A DNA stretch of 64,000 bases from positions 176,501 to 240,500 of the forward strand of contig CAJNDS010000025.1 of NCBI GenBank assembly GCA_905221605.1, written 5' to 3'. Origin of the DNA: Symbiodinium natans. Lineage: Eukaryota > Sar > Dinophyceae > Suessiales > Symbiodiniaceae. The position numbers were made by a program, and so were the translations under genes. Of this stretch, positions 1 through 20,884 are shown one piece after another. Below the pieces are notes generated by a model. It saw nothing but the letters and a program-made list of their open reading frames with translations. It was not told the DNA's origin and did not search any database. Numbering within the stretch: the stretch's first letter is position 1; each line of letters starts with the position of its first letter.

Positions 1-28
1 GCCGTTTAAGCTACGAATCCCATCGCAC

Positions 29-8725
<8,697 letters not shown>

Positions 8726-10490
8726 CTTTGCACGCTCGGTGGTGAGACACATCTCGCACTCCCTTTCCCAAATCAAAGTCTTGCATCTTATCTTTCCATC
8801 TCAGAAAGACTTAGAACAAGCTCAATACTAGAAGGGCTTTTAACTGGGGAGGCTTTTTGGGAAGCAATGAGCACGAAGAAGAAGCTTAGATAGAATTGGG
8901 AGGGCCGGAACATTATGAGAAACAACAGCCGAGTCAGCAACAGCATGCCAACCCATGTGCTTGGGAGCTGCAGGCGATGCAAAAGCGCAACAACTGAAGA
9001 CAAATGTCGCAGGACTTCTAGACCTTGTCGTTGTCTGGAGTTCAGAACTTGGCAACAAAACACGAAGTTGAATGTGCTGGGAGTTAGGGCTCTGATGTGG
9101 AGGCGTGTCTGCTTTGCCATCCGTCTCTTTGAATGCGTCATGCTGCAGCGCGTCGGATAGCCCAGGGTGCGGAATTAAGGGCTTCGGAGTTCAGATCCGC
9201 ACCAAAGTGTGGCTTACATGGCGGCCTTGCCGTGCGATTCAGGGTGATTTCGGGTGATTGACAGGGGGAACGGACTATGGTACACAGACGTGTGACAAGA
9301 TAAGCCAACTGCACGCAACTTCTGGCAGCGAAACTCTGCCCTGCTTGGACCATCTGCTTGTACTCCTGCGTGCTACTGACAGCCTTGATCCTGATGACGG
9401 AACTTTGGGATTGTGACCTGCAAGCACCGACGGGAAGCATAAGACTAGTGACTAGCGCAAACGCCTTCCAATCTAGTTCCTCCTTATACAGAGCGAAGAA
9501 AAAGTAGACAACTTTGTGACGCAGGTGTTGAGCAAATGCACAGTCGAGTCGATGACCAAGCGCAAACCAACATGGCAACAACACCAATCAGAACAACAAA
9601 GCAGACAAAAGAACCCGCGCTTAAGTATAGCAGCATAGCCTTCTTTTCGCACATGGAAAAGCATTGACCAACCTCGAGGCCACACCAACTCACAAGAGTC
9701 CGGGCAGCAACCCCAAACATAAGAAAGACCTGCATAATTGCATAATCCAACATCCTGAAAACCTTAAGCCAGATGGCTCGACTCATTCCTCATCGCAAAA
9801 AAAAATCCAGAGCACTAGGTCCTGCCCCGAATCGCCGAAGCCAACCATGTTGTACGGACACCCTTGAGCAAGCCACAAAAGGGCTGCACCAATCGTAATA
9901 GGATCACAAGGCGCCGTCCACACGGACGAGGCAGCGGTTTGTGCAAGCAGCGAATTGCAGGAGGGCGGCTGTGCCCGGCGTTGCCTCATCTCGCTGTTGG
10001 TGTTTTTGTCGCAGCTGCTGTCTGCAAGTGCTATCCACTGCTGTTGCTTTGTGGTTGCGGATGTGGAGGCCCTATCAACCCTGGCCTCAACGTCTGTTCG
10101 GTACACGGCAGTGCCCCGACGCAGCCGCAAAGGATGGGGCCGGCAGCAGGCCTCGAATCCTTGGCTGGGCAGCGCGCTACCAGCAGCTGGTAAAGCCCAT
10201 GCGCTCCATCCATTGGCAAAAGTTCACGGGAGTCTTTTGCAGCCCGGCAGGTCAGTACCATGATGTACCATGGCTCAGTCGCAAACGATACAGTATGAAT
10301 GTAGGAATTGGCCCGAAGAGCCACTTGAAGCCTACAGGCCCCACGGGGAACCGGCGGGTGACCTAAGAAGTGCTCACGCACGCTTGCCCTCAAAGGCCCA
10401 ATCCTTCCCAATTCTTTCGCACGGAATGGGCCGCCCACCTCGCCCGAGGTGATTCGTGGAGCTAGCAACAATGGCAAAACGCCCCCTTGC
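8726..10490. other. No recognisable gene; probable remaining GH2 5' introns/exons and intergenic DNA
   Basis: The GH2 N-terminus (start and first jelly-roll strands) should lie upstream of 8725 on the minus strand, but I could not identify its exons here. No RNA gene or repeat stands out. Confidence 0.5.
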
Positions 10491-10676
10491 CAGATGAATG
10501 CCCGAAACTGCTCGTCAGCAACACGGACGTTTCGCCAGAATTCCTCAAACAAACAGGCAAGGTCGTGCTCCATGCAATTGCGAACATCACCATCGCCGGG
10601 AACCGCGGGTCCCTTTGAGGGCACTGAGGCTTGGGCATGTTCGGGGTTGTTGAGTTTGCCCATAATATCTTGAAGC
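10491..10676 (-). CDS. Predicted internal exon, unidentified protein
   Basis: Acceptor CAG|G at 10676 and GC donor (GCAAGG) at 10491 bound a 186-nt open segment whose first base completes a codon. It reads LQDIMGKLNNPEHAQ, then CMEHDLACLFEEFWRNV and ADEQFRAFI. The acidic, aromatic-rich helix composition and the consensus-like ends suggest real coding. I do not recognise the family. It may belong to the same gene as 11071-11169 and 12251-12337, but the phases do not join directly, so at least one exon is missing between them. Confidence 0.45.
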
Positions 10677-11011
10677 CTGCCTGGAGAACTAGGTCGGGTC
10701 CCACACTAGCACAAGCTTCTGGAACTGTTCAGCATAAGGGCTCGGCTTCCAGGGTCTCCAGATCACCAGAGCAAGAGCGTGAGGAGACATCACCAGGTGA
10801 CACAGAAAATCATGCGGCAAAGGCTTTATAGTGTAAACCTCATGGGGGTTTCCGTCAGGCTGATGCTCTCGGCCACAACTTCCAGTATATTGCTGCCTCC
10901 CGACTCGGCAGATAGCTGGTCGTTGCGGCATTAGCGCTTTATTCATGGTACCCGCACCCCTCAAGAGAACAAATGTTGCAAAAGACGATGGAAGCGACCG
11001 CATTCTTGCCA

Positions 11012-11052
11012 CCTGGCTTATGCCTCCCAAAGTTTGGGAGGCGTAAGCCAGG
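11012..11052. repeat. Near-perfect inverted repeat (20-bp arms)
   Basis: CCTGGCTTATGCCTCCCAAA is followed at once by its reverse complement with a single difference (T/C, giving a G-T wobble in RNA). The arms meet with essentially no loop. It lies just 3' (minus strand) of the candidate exon 11071-11169. Confidence 0.85.
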
Positions 11053-11070
11053 CGAGCTGTCCGAGTTCAC

Positions 11071-11169
11071 CTTGAATGCTCGCACATGTGCCTGGATGCG
11101 CTCAACAAGGTACTCGGCCTGCTGCATGTCTTGTGGCACGCCATGGTACGCCACACCGCGAGAAAATGT
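11071..11169 (-). CDS. Predicted internal exon, unidentified protein
   Basis: A 33-codon open segment contains VAYHGVPQDMQQAEYL and VERIQAHVRAFK and ends at a GT donor (GTGAAC). The acceptor is CAG|A, weaker than the AG|G rule seen elsewhere. The sequence looks like an amphipathic helical segment. Family unknown; possibly the same gene as the neighbouring exons at 10491-10676 and 12251-12337. Confidence 0.4.
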
Positions 11170-11454
11170 CTGTATAGAGTATTTCAGACCTGTGCCTTTT
11201 AGTGGCGATGCCAGGACGGCGGGCGCAGCCCTGGCCCTGGCTAGTTCCTTTTCCGGGGAAGCTGTGGAGGTGGTGATGCCATGGGGGGAGGGGAGCAGGC
11301 CGACATCTCTTTGGGACTTGTACCGACCCCTTCCTCACTGTCGGAGCTGACCCTCGGGGTTCAATCCATTGTCCTAACACCGGCACTGCAAGCAAGCGAC
11401 CCTCCCAGTGCGGACCCTGCTCGTAGTTCCAGACGCCATCGAGATGTCTGCGAC

Positions 11455-11545
11455 AGCGAGAAAGAGACCGAGCGAGCGAGAGAGAGAGGGAGAGAGAGGG
11501 AGAGAGCAAAGCCAAAGGAAAACGGAAGAAAGAGAGAAAGCATCG
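11455..11545. repeat. GA-rich simple repeat
   Basis: Runs of GAGAGA with GAGC and GAAA variants. A second GA-rich tract lies at 34715-34795. No gene is associated. Confidence 0.9.
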
Positions 11546-12250
11546 CCCTGCTGCTGGAAAGGCTTGCTCTTCACACTCTTATCGTGAAGCGTTCCTATGA
11601 AATCCGACCGCCTTACAGCACTGCAGCCTGCCAGCCCAACAAGAACTCGTTCAAGCATGTGCTTCATGATCGCAGCTCGGGGATCCCTCTGTCTGAAGCA
11701 TAGACTTTCGATTCTACAGTCTATAGACCTGTACCCCAAGTCTCACCCGAAGTCCCTGAGTCCAAGTCTCCAGCCTCCGGTCGCCCCAGCACTCGGGGTC
11801 CCCTCGATGGCCAAAGGTTCGGTCGCAGCACTGTCCGCACCGATCCGGCTCGGGCCAACCTCGGCTTCGAGCCGTAAAAGCTTCGGAGGATCTGGGTCTG
11901 AAAGGCTCACAGAAATCTATCAGAACTTGTCTTGCGCGGGGTTTTGCCTTGTGGACCAAGTTGAACTCTATGTTTACGGCCCATCCGGGTCGTACTCAAC
12001 TTCTGCATCAGGTTCTTGGTTTCGGTCTTCTTCTTTGCTCCTGCCCTGGCGCCTGTCAGAATGGGGCCAAGTAAGGTCGGGAATCTCTGAACCTAACTGG
12101 TAACTCCAAGGCTTGGGAATCTCACAATCAAGCCGGCACAAACTTGAACATCCAAACCGCTGCAAGCCTACCGTGGGTTTCCTCTTAGCCTCAACCCAAA
12201 CCCTACCAAACCGTTTACACCCCTTATGACCCTTATGACACAGGACAGCG

Positions 12251-12337
12251 CCACATTTGCAGTTCGGCTCATCCGGCCGCAGATCAAAGGCGTCCGGGAC
12301 GTCCACGAGCCTGTGGCATTCGTCACACGGGGCGAAC
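12251..12337 (-). CDS. Predicted exon with a zinc-cluster-like CxxC...CxC segment
   Basis: After a TAG|G acceptor at 12337 the frame reads FAPCDECHRLVDVPDAF, then LRPDEPNCKCGAV. The spacing (CxxC, about 20 residues, CxC) and the CDECH...VPDAFDLRPDEP context resemble CW-type zinc fingers, but the Trp residues of a true CW domain are absent. The 3' boundary is uncertain: a GC donor after TGTG and a GT donor are both possible. Function is not assigned. Confidence 0.45.
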
Positions 12338-13654
12338 CTACACAGCCAGCGTAAGACTTCAAAAGGCACTCCAAGAGCCAAGAGCCGAGACCACTCCAAG
12401 AGCACTCCGAAGGCGACAACAGTTCTCTGCGCTTCACGAGCAGTGCATGCTGCATGGGACCGAGCCGTCCAAGCAGTCGAATGTCCTTTGCATCCCTTCA
12501 CAACATCCCTGTACTCTCAAATCGTAAGAGCCAGAGACAGTGCATGCACTGTATGGGAAAACAAGGCTACGTTCGGCCTGGTGGCTCCCAAATGTCCGGC
12601 TCAGGCAAAGGCCAGGTTGCCGGGTCCTGCTGACGACTTCGGTGGCTGCGAGCAAATTTTGCTGTTCTGGGGCTGCCTGGGCATGGGCTACATAAATTCT
12701 TGCATGAAGCAGACTCCCAGCAACTTATTGATAAACGTAGGCACTCGAACTTGGATTGACATCTGGACCGTTTCTCCATACCCGGGCCATAGCCTCTCTG
12801 AACCCCAATCACGACAACGAGCGAACTGAGCCGCACTAACCCCCAAGAACAGCAAACACCTAGAGACCTAGACCTCGACCGTGGCCTAGAGACCCAGACC
12901 ATGAAGCCTTGAAGCCCACATCAGGAATGCGGGGTGAAGACGCAAATATACCGACACGCATTCCACATCTTCACAAGATCTTGCAACGGCTCCTGCTCCC
13001 CCAAGAAGGAGAATGCCCAGGAGCCATTCAGGATGTAGACCTGCAAAGCGGCTCGAACTTTAGGAGCCAGCCGACATCCATCGTCAAGCCAAGCGAAGAT
13101 ATGCCCGCAAGCGTGCTAGCTGGCATGCCCCTGTCAGCACATCGGCACATACCCCAAAGCAACTTCCAAACCGCCACACCCTTCTCTTCATTCTGAAAAC
13201 AACTAGGTGCAGCGATCACACTGCTTAAGAATACATTATTGGAAATTAAGACATTCACCCTCAGCTTGCGCTTGAATATGCTTGAATCCTGGCATCTGCA
13301 GTCGCTAAATTCAGAAATCCATTAAAACTCACGAGCCCTCATTTTCATAATTTCGTCTTCGGCCCGGTAGGACCCTCCAAACCCAATCGCCTCGAAACAT
13401 AAGAAAGAAATCCATCCCCCTCAGTGTCCTGGTTTGGTTTTGCTTTGGCTCGGGCCCTGCCTTACAGGATTGAAGAAAGAAGTGTAGATATTCAGAAAAT
13501 TCAGAGGGCCCTCCCGGTGTGGGGCTATACGGGTGTTGCATCTCACAAAAAAATGGGGGAGCCTCCACTGTACGAAACCCAGGGTACCCTGACCTGGAAT
13601 TATCGCTTCCTGTCCAGCGCTGTCACTGCACTCGCTACCGATCAAGACCCAACA

Positions 13655-13815
13655 CCCATAAATAATAATACAATGATAAAAACTAGAATACTAATAATAA
13701 TAATATTGAATAGTATCGTAAAAGAGAATGATTCTACGAATCGTAAATCATTATGTAATACTATATAAGAATATATAATCCTATAACAAAAAATGTTAAA
13801 GTATAACAATATACT
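13655..13815. other. AT-rich island
   Basis: About 160 bp made almost wholly of A and T (AATAATAATA, ACTATATAAG and similar) within much more GC-rich surroundings. It directly abuts the dispersed repeat copy at 13855. Its composition resembles the larger island at 20885-21600. Confidence 0.85.
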
Positions 13816-13854
13816 AATCAGACTGGGACGAACTCGGCAGTCCAAAGAGAGGCT

Positions 13855-14025
13855 GGTGCTTCTTCCCTGGAGTGCCCAACCCCAGAGACTGCCTGAAATG
13901 CCCAACGCCAGACACCCAACCCCAGAGACTCCCTGGAGTGCCCAACCCCAGAGACTCCCTGGAGTGCCCAACCTCAGAGACCCTGAAATGCTAAGGTGGG
14001 GATGTTCGAAGTAAAATAACTTTTG
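13855..14025. repeat. Dispersed minisatellite-bearing repeat, copy 1
   Basis: Carries several units of CCCTGGAGTGCCCAACCCC followed by AGAGACT, and ends GATGTTCGAAGTAAAATAACTT. The reverse complement of the same arrangement is found at 24695-24905, so this is a repeat family with an internal tandem array and a shared flank. It could be a non-autonomous mobile element; no terminal repeats or target duplication were established. Confidence 0.8.
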
Positions 14026-15129
14026 TGTTGGCCGAACCTGGAATCATCAACGATGTGACAAGGTCAACTGTCCCAGTTCTTGACACATCAACATGTCAGG
14101 CTGCAGGATGGCGACTACAAACAACGCAATCCTAGACAGAAGGCCGGAAAAGATATCAGGAGACAGGGCATTGTTCTTAAGTTATGTGTCAGGCAAAGAG
14201 ATATCGATGAAGAAGATCTATTATGAACAACCAAACCTTGAGCCAATGAACTGGTAAGCCCGCCGCCTCGCGTCCGTGATAGTGTGGGTAGTGCGGTGGG
14301 TCTGTCGGCCAAGCTTTCGCGGTCCACAGCGCCGCAAGAGCCAGGGCGTTCATGATGCGGGCACCATGGCTGCGGCGTAGACATGTCTCGACATGCGTAG
14401 GGTCAGGCCAAATAGCTCCATAACTCTACCAGACTATAAGAGACTTGAAGGCTCCCGTAAAGCCGTAAAGCTCTCGAGGGGTCGAGGCGAGCTGCTGAGC
14501 TGCGGAGGATCATTGAAGCCTGCGATTCGGACCTTTCTGACCTTTGGGCCCTCATGGGCCAGACGCTTCAATGCTCAGCAACCGGCAAGGGATGTTTTTT
14601 ATAGATGCTTTTGACAAGCTCCCGGGTTTCGGCGATCCTTGCCCTGCCAAGTCGCCTTCTTCTGAACAACAGTCTTGCATGAGTCTTGCATGTCAACCCT
14701 GAAGGATCAAAGTGGGTTCTTAACAGGGTTGGGAAACTGCTAGGACGCCGAAATACGTCCGAATCCAGAATTTCCGAAGGGTGTGATCAGGGGTCTGACT
14801 CGTCATGCTTTGGTCTGCCGCAGCAACTTTGCAGAAGCTGACCATGATGGCAGACGTCCGGAACCTGTTTGCTTTCTGCGGGCACTCCTGGCAACCGTGG
14901 AGCAGTCGAGAGTTCTCAGACTGCCCCCACTGGATCGAAGGGTGAAACCTCACTGCTTGTGATACAATTGTCGAATGCCCGTAAGCTGCACACAGCCAAC
15001 AAAGAAAGCAAACCTCCAATCCCCTACCATGAGCCCCAGCCCGTTGCACCCTTTGTCAGGAAGGTTGGAGTATGATGACCGGGGCGGCTTGGGTTTCCAG
15101 GACATTTTTGGGACCGCGAAACTCCGGAC

Positions 15130-18100
15130 TCAGACCCAGGTCTGCTGCAGGTTGAGGTGGAACGACACCGCACCCGGCTCCGGCTTGGGGTTGTAGAATG
15201 CCGGGCCCGGTGCCCCAGTCCTGGGCTCTGGAGATGGTTGAAACGTGAAACGCAAAGAGAACTTCCTTAGAGATTGTACTAACCAACCATTTGAATCTCA
15301 CGCTTTTTCACGCGGGCGTGGAAAAACTTACGAGTAGATGCTGCTGCTGCTTCCCACAGCTCGTGAGGCCCTTGCTTTGTGGCGCCGCTCAGTTCGTGAA
15401 GCGAAGGACATGAAGTAACTAAAAACGGAACGAAGGCAATATGAGAACGAAAGAAACGTATGGTCACCGGTCACATGTAGGCGATTTTGCGCGCGCCATC
15501 AGGAAATCGAGGTCATTTCAAGTAGGGGGCTTGCGGAGCCTAGTCAGCACGCGAGCCGACGATGCGTCAAAAATCAAAGCTGTTGAAGTCGGTTCCAGGT
15601 ACCTGCACTTTACTCTGTCTCACTCGATGTAGGCATTGCGAGTTGCAGACGAACCTCGATCGGGAGTCATGTGCGCGGATCACACAGGCTCATCGCCGCC
15701 ATCATGATCATGAGATGAACTGCTAGCAGGTGCTCATCGCCGTTGAGAGTAAGGTGCCTGGATCATGCAGCCGCCATCATCATCACCATCATCATCATCA
15801 TCATCATAGGTGGTGACTCAGGTGCGGCACAGTAGCTGGCGACAGATAACTTGGCAGTTCTAAACCAGTGTTGGATGTTTGCTATGGTGCAGCGTGGATG
15901 CACCAGCGTATGTGTGTTTCATGTGGCCGTGTGTCTATGCGTGCGTATGTACATGTGTAAACTGATGTATGCCAGAACAGGGTGTGTGCTACTACATCTA
16001 TTTGCATTTCGTGGCTCTTTCTTATTTACAAACTTGATAATTGTCAACACTTCATAAATCGCATTCTCTTTTTCGACTATAGCTTTCTTATTCCTCAAAC
16101 AATGTGTCAACATTTAGGGGTTCCAACGTGAGGAGGAAGAGGAGGCAGGTCGCGGCCGGCGCACACTGCCTGGACCATGAGTTTTTCGCGAAACTACTCG
16201 ACAAAATCTTCGCTCTCGCCTCAGGAGGCGAGGGCGTGGCCCGCTGTCCTCCAACTTGTCTTTGACATCTCGCTTTTAGACGACTGTGTTCGTCAAATTC
16301 GAGACTGTCGGACGTTCGCATTCGCCAAATGCGAAACTGTCGTCGCGTTTGGACATCGGATTTCGCCGGGTGGGAAACTGTCACCGCTCTTGGACGTTTG
16401 CTTTGACTAAATGCAAAAACTGGCGTCGGTTTGGGACGAAAATGTTGCTACTCTTGGTGGTCTCGCGAAGCTGTCCTCGCTGTTGGACATCTGTGTTCGC
16501 CCAGCGCGGTTATCTGTTTCGAACGTGCTAGTGTGTTTCATTCATGGGAATGCTTTTTCATGTCCATGGTCTCTCACTGTTTGGGTCTACGCTGCCTGTT
16601 TTCGTTTCTCTCTCTATCGCTAGTTTAACTTCATCCACAAGCTAACTGATTGGTCTTTTGTATGTCCAAGAGAAGACAAGGCAACAAGCTCTGTGATCCA
16701 CTACTTGCAAGTACGTCGGTGAGTCACAGCCCGTAGAGTTCACCGAGGCCCCAGTGCTCCTTGGGTCTGTGCAAAGGGATGCCCATGATCTTGTGCACCA
16801 GTGCTGGTGTGGAAAATTGTGGAGCTTACACGCAAGCACATGTATGTATGTCGTTGGTTGAAGTTGAACTCGCTCTCCCAGTCACTTTGAGATCCTCCGC
16901 CCAGATTGTGCCTAGGACCTAGAAAGGAGTTGTTTCAAGCTGCGCGGATCTACTGGGGAGGTTCCTGAACAGCCTGAACACCATTGAACACCAGTAACAC
17001 CAGCATCGCGAGGGCAGATGTCGGGAGCTGCGAATATGACCGAGGGTCCCCAGCTTCGAGAAGCGCTCCGAGCTCGAGGCCAAGGTGCTGAGCGGCCAGG
17101 GCGCATGGCGCGGCCTGGTGTCGCCGATGGCAGGGTCGTAGTCGCTGGGCCCCGGCTCGGGCGGCCGCCACGTCCTGGTTCCAAGAAGCATAATTACTCT
17201 CCAAAGCTGGAAGGAACTCAGTTCAAGTCAACCCCGGTCCTGGGAAGGTGCGAGTTGCCAAGGTGAAAGGAGCTGTGCCCCCGGGCGTTAAACTGCTTGG
17301 GGCCCTTGATGGCATCGAGCCTCGGAGTGTACTTGCCGGGGCCAGGAGAGCCCATGTCCGGTGGACAGGTGCTCTTCAGCATGTCGGCTCCTCGCTTCAG
17401 CTGAAGTGTTTCCAGATCTGCCACCGGCTCATGCCTGGGGCTTAACTGCTTTTGGCTGGGCTTTCGAGTGCTTCTCAACCTTTCCTCTGCATCTATCTGG
17501 TCATATTGCCCAGGGCCAGGGAGGTCGAGATCCAGCACCTGCTGCGCAGAGCGTGGGCTGCTGCCGAAGACAGCCCGCGCACCCTGGCAACCGATGGGCG
17601 GCACGGCATCGTCGGGGCCCAGGTAGCTTGCAGGGCCAGGCTGCGTCTCGACCGCATTGAACTTGGCGGGGTTGCCTGGGCCTGGTAGCGAGAAGGCTGC
17701 TGTGGGCGAGGAGTCCCTTTGCACGTCTCGCATGAGGTATGTGCCCGGCCCTGGTGGCACATAGCCGTGCTGCTTGGAAGCGTGCACCAGCCTTGGCGTT
17801 CGAGATGCAAAGGGGCCTCGGCCACGCGGGGCAACGTGCGTCGACACAGAGGCAGAGGTACTCGATGAAGACTTAGTGCTCGCGGACTCCTCCAATTCTT
17901 GCACGACGAGATCGCCGGCATAGGCCCCTGGACCTGGCACGACTTCGTCCATTGTCCGAGGCCGTGAACCTCGGGTGGCGCTACAGGAAAAGCCACGTTT
18001 CTCCCTGTTCTGGCGGTAGAGCACTGTCTGGTACTTGGTGGGCACACTGCTGGGTGTGGCGGGGTCCACATCTCGCGTGTAGATAGGTATCCTTTTCTTG

Positions 18101-18258
18101 ATCACGCCACCATTGCCACGGCCAATTGACCTGTAGTTTTCTTTGTTGGGTGGAGCAGCTTCGAAGCCTGGTCCTCTCAAAGGCAGACCTGTCTGTGAGG
18201 GCATGGCAGCATGGCAGCGGGCGCTCTGGGGCGACTGGCTGAGCCGACAAGAGGACAA
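15130..18258 (-). CDS. Sperm-tail PG-rich repeat (STPGR) protein
   Basis: A structural protein of a family linked to cilia/flagella and microtubule-associated cytoskeleton. Three exons fit by phase: 17240-18258, 17049-17174 and 15130-15220, with TGA at 15130-15132; the product is about 411 residues from Met at 18258. PG repeats are VPGPGAYAGD, PPGPGTYLM, TQPGPASYLG, LPGPGQYDQ and SPGPGKYTP in exon 1, EPGPSDYDPAIGD in exon 2, and APGPAFYNPKPEPG in exon 3, which ends SFHLNLQQTWV. Both donors are GA (GACCGG, GACCCT) and both acceptors are AG|G. Met at 18204 (MPSQTGLPLRG) is an equally good start, and an upstream exon cannot be excluded. The 1.8-kb second intron holds a 41-bp repeat array. The first exon, at 1 kb, is by far the longest in the window. 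Confidence 0.92.
15766..15808. repeat. (CAT)n microsatellite
   Basis: A CATCAT array with two CAC variants, in the last intron of the STPGR gene. Confidence 0.9.
16240..16510. repeat. Degenerate tandem repeat, unit about 41 bp
   Basis: Five to six diverged units follow the pattern GGACATC...TTCGCC...GCGAAACTGTC...CTCTT. The phrase AAACTGTC/AAACTGGCGTC recurs at a spacing of about 41 bp. It lies within the STPGR intron 15221-17048. Units have diverged too far for a fresh expansion. Confidence 0.75.
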
Positions 18259-20884
18259 GGCCCCCCAACATTGCTCAAGTGGTTTGATTCAAAACTTAGG
18301 AGCCTCGGGGACCTTCCATTCTCAAGCCTCCAACTCGCCACCTGGAACCCTCTACCGGTCTAGAAGACAGCCAGCCGGAGACTGTACGTGATTTTGCTCA
18401 AGCCTCGCATTTCGGAATCCAAGAACACTGAAGCCTCCAGCCCCAACACGCCATCTTCCCAGCGGTCCTTCAGCCGGCGGGACCTGGGCTTAAAGCAAGG
18501 CTGCCAGCTTGGAGCGGGGGTTCTGAGGTCGCAATGAAAAGTTTTCTTTGGCTCAGGTGTCATTCGGGCCTTCGGGCTGGCTGAGGGCAACTACACGGCC
18601 CTTGGTGGCACCGAGGCTGATGCTGATGACTAGAACTTCTTGGTGAGAGGGTGGCTCTCCGAGCTGTGGCATGGTGATGCTCGGAGCCCTCTCCGTCTTT
18701 TGCGTGCATCTTCTGAGAGTTCTGACACAAAGCAAGCGACTGCGAGCAGTGCAAGTTTTTTTGGCCTGCCCTCAACCGAAGAACCCCTCTTTCAAGGGCC
18801 TGTTCTTCGGCGTTCCACGCAGTAGACTTGACGCAACTGGCTTGTAACGTCGGGCAGTGTCGAACATGGCACCTGTACTTGCTGAAGCCGTCCTGTTCCA
18901 TGCCAAGATGAGCCCCCGACTGCACTCCGACTGCACTCCCTCGACAAGGGAAGCGGTCACGTGCTAGAGCAACTACGAGAGTGCAGCCCCTCCTTCTTAC
19001 CATTGAAGATGGGAGGCTGCCAGCCTGGGGTGAAACATTGCCACGAAGGGGTCTTGAAGACTTTCCAGCCAGAGCGCCACGGGAGTATTCACCAGAAGTC
19101 AGCCCGACTGGCTGGGTTGTAGTGGTTACGCGACAAGAACGCATGAACTTCGAGCGCGATGCTACGCGATGCTTGGAAATCAATGCCATGACGACCTCCT
19201 TCAAGTGCCTCCCGGATTGCATGCGCGCGTGTGGCGCTCCACAGGCATCCTTGCTGCCGCCCCAAGTGCTAAGGGCTTTTGGGGAAACGCCGTAGCTAAA
19301 TGGCTCAACACAGTGGGATGGCTGCGTAACTTATCTGTGGCATAGGGAGCATTGGGTGCCGGCAATGGATGTGTGGTGAATGAGTACTTTGCTCATGCTG
19401 CCATGTCAGGCAGAAAGCCCACGCAACCATCTCACGTGGCCCGCGAAAAGGTCGACATGCGTCAACATGGATACATTGAATTGCGCTCGCCCACAGCCCC
19501 TAAACCGGCCAAAACATATCAGATGGATTTGATACCTCTACGCTCCTCAGTGAGGGAATGTCTTGGTGAAGACAACATGCAGCTTAACATGGTTAAGGCG
19601 GTTTGACCTTCCAAAGCCTGACTTTCGACATACGAGTTCGGGTTAAATTGCGGGTCAATGTGGCCTCCATACTGATTCTTAAGACGAGCGCGCTTCCTTC
19701 TGACAGAGTCGTACTGGCAGCTACTGGCATGTGTTGCTATTCAGACCCAGGTTTACTATGCGGCAGCCCTTGCCAGATGTGGCATAGCAGCCACAACCCA
19801 GCACCAAAGACATCCCAATCGAAACCCCCAACGCCCTGCACCCCGGACGATTGTCCATTTAAGCCTTGTTGAATCAGTTCACCTGACCATCGTGAAGACG
19901 GCTTTTGGGGGGGGCGACTGCGACAACACAAACCTGCTCGTCAGCGAGGAATCTTCATGAGCTCCAGGGTGGTGCTAAGACTCCCCAGGGTTGGGTTCTG
20001 CGCTGAAGTCCAAACAAACATCAACGAGGAGCTGTTCGTAGATTCCTCACTGTGACATGGGCTACGGTGCGAGGCAGACTGATGGCTCCAAACTGTGAGT
20101 TTAGGGTGCATACCCTGCGATATTCTGCGATGTTTCCGTCGTCAGTTTCTGGGGTTACAGGGCATTGGGTGGATTGCGGCTGCAGTTTTGGGAGCCTGAC
20201 ACCCCGACCCCCCCAAGCTACGCTGAAATGAAGGAGTGGCCATTGAAGATATGCGCCTGGCTTGGACAGCTCTCACAAGCTCTGCTGGGGTTGTTGCTTG
20301 CAGTGGCAGCCAGTACCCATACAGCAAGGTATCGGCGTGTCGCAAAAAAACTGCTTCCTGTCATTTGTGTCGGCTTCATAACGTCCTAAGGCATTGCACA
20401 GCGAGACTCTCCACCAAAAGCAACTCGAGCAATCGTCTGCATATCCTGTGCCAACACCCGGAACTTTGAACGCTCCAAAAGTAGCGCCTTGACAAACCCC
20501 AATGCTCCCATCCCGGAATCTACGACAGGCCCGAAGACCCCCACCCCGGCCTGGGTCAAGGTCTGTGCTGCTTCTTCAGCGGAGACCTGCCGCCCGCACT
20601 GCTGCTACCGAAAACGCGTCAAGTGTGGGGGTGCCGCCTGCAGGGCTCACGGTGCAGCATTTTGACTAGCGGGCAATACCATGCATTCACGTGCGGGGCT
20701 TACAAAAAAGCGCCTCCTAACATAGACCCCCCAAATAGTAGGATTCCCATGTTTTAAAGACCCAAATAAAGGGACCCCCTAATTTCGAAATCCCGTGCAT
20801 GTTTCCCAAAGAAACCTCGAGCAGACTCCGCTCGGGCCTCGTCAGTGCCGAACCTCGTGACGCGGAAAATCTTGTCCGCAGCCT
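18259..20884. other. No recognisable gene
   Basis: This stretch should contain the promoter or 5' region of the STPGR gene. A minus-strand frame at 18560-19222 is long, but its composition is unremarkable and no domain is recognisable. No RNA gene or repeat was seen. Confidence 0.5.

Larger units (their letters stand above)
12338..15129. other. Intergenic; dispersed repeat and AT-rich island, no gene seen
   Basis: Contains the AT-rich stretch 13655-13815 and a copy of a dispersed repeat at 13855-14025. Short open frames on both strands show no recognisable protein. Confidence 0.5.

Noticed and set aside
14238-14258. Minus-strand spliced-leader relic at CTTGAGCCAATGAACTGG
   Set aside because: Only the first ten bases match the reverse complement of the leader; insufficient.
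18560-19222. 220-residue minus-strand frame upstream of the STPGR gene
   Set aside because: No domain, no convincing splice ends, and other frames are equally open; not supported as coding.
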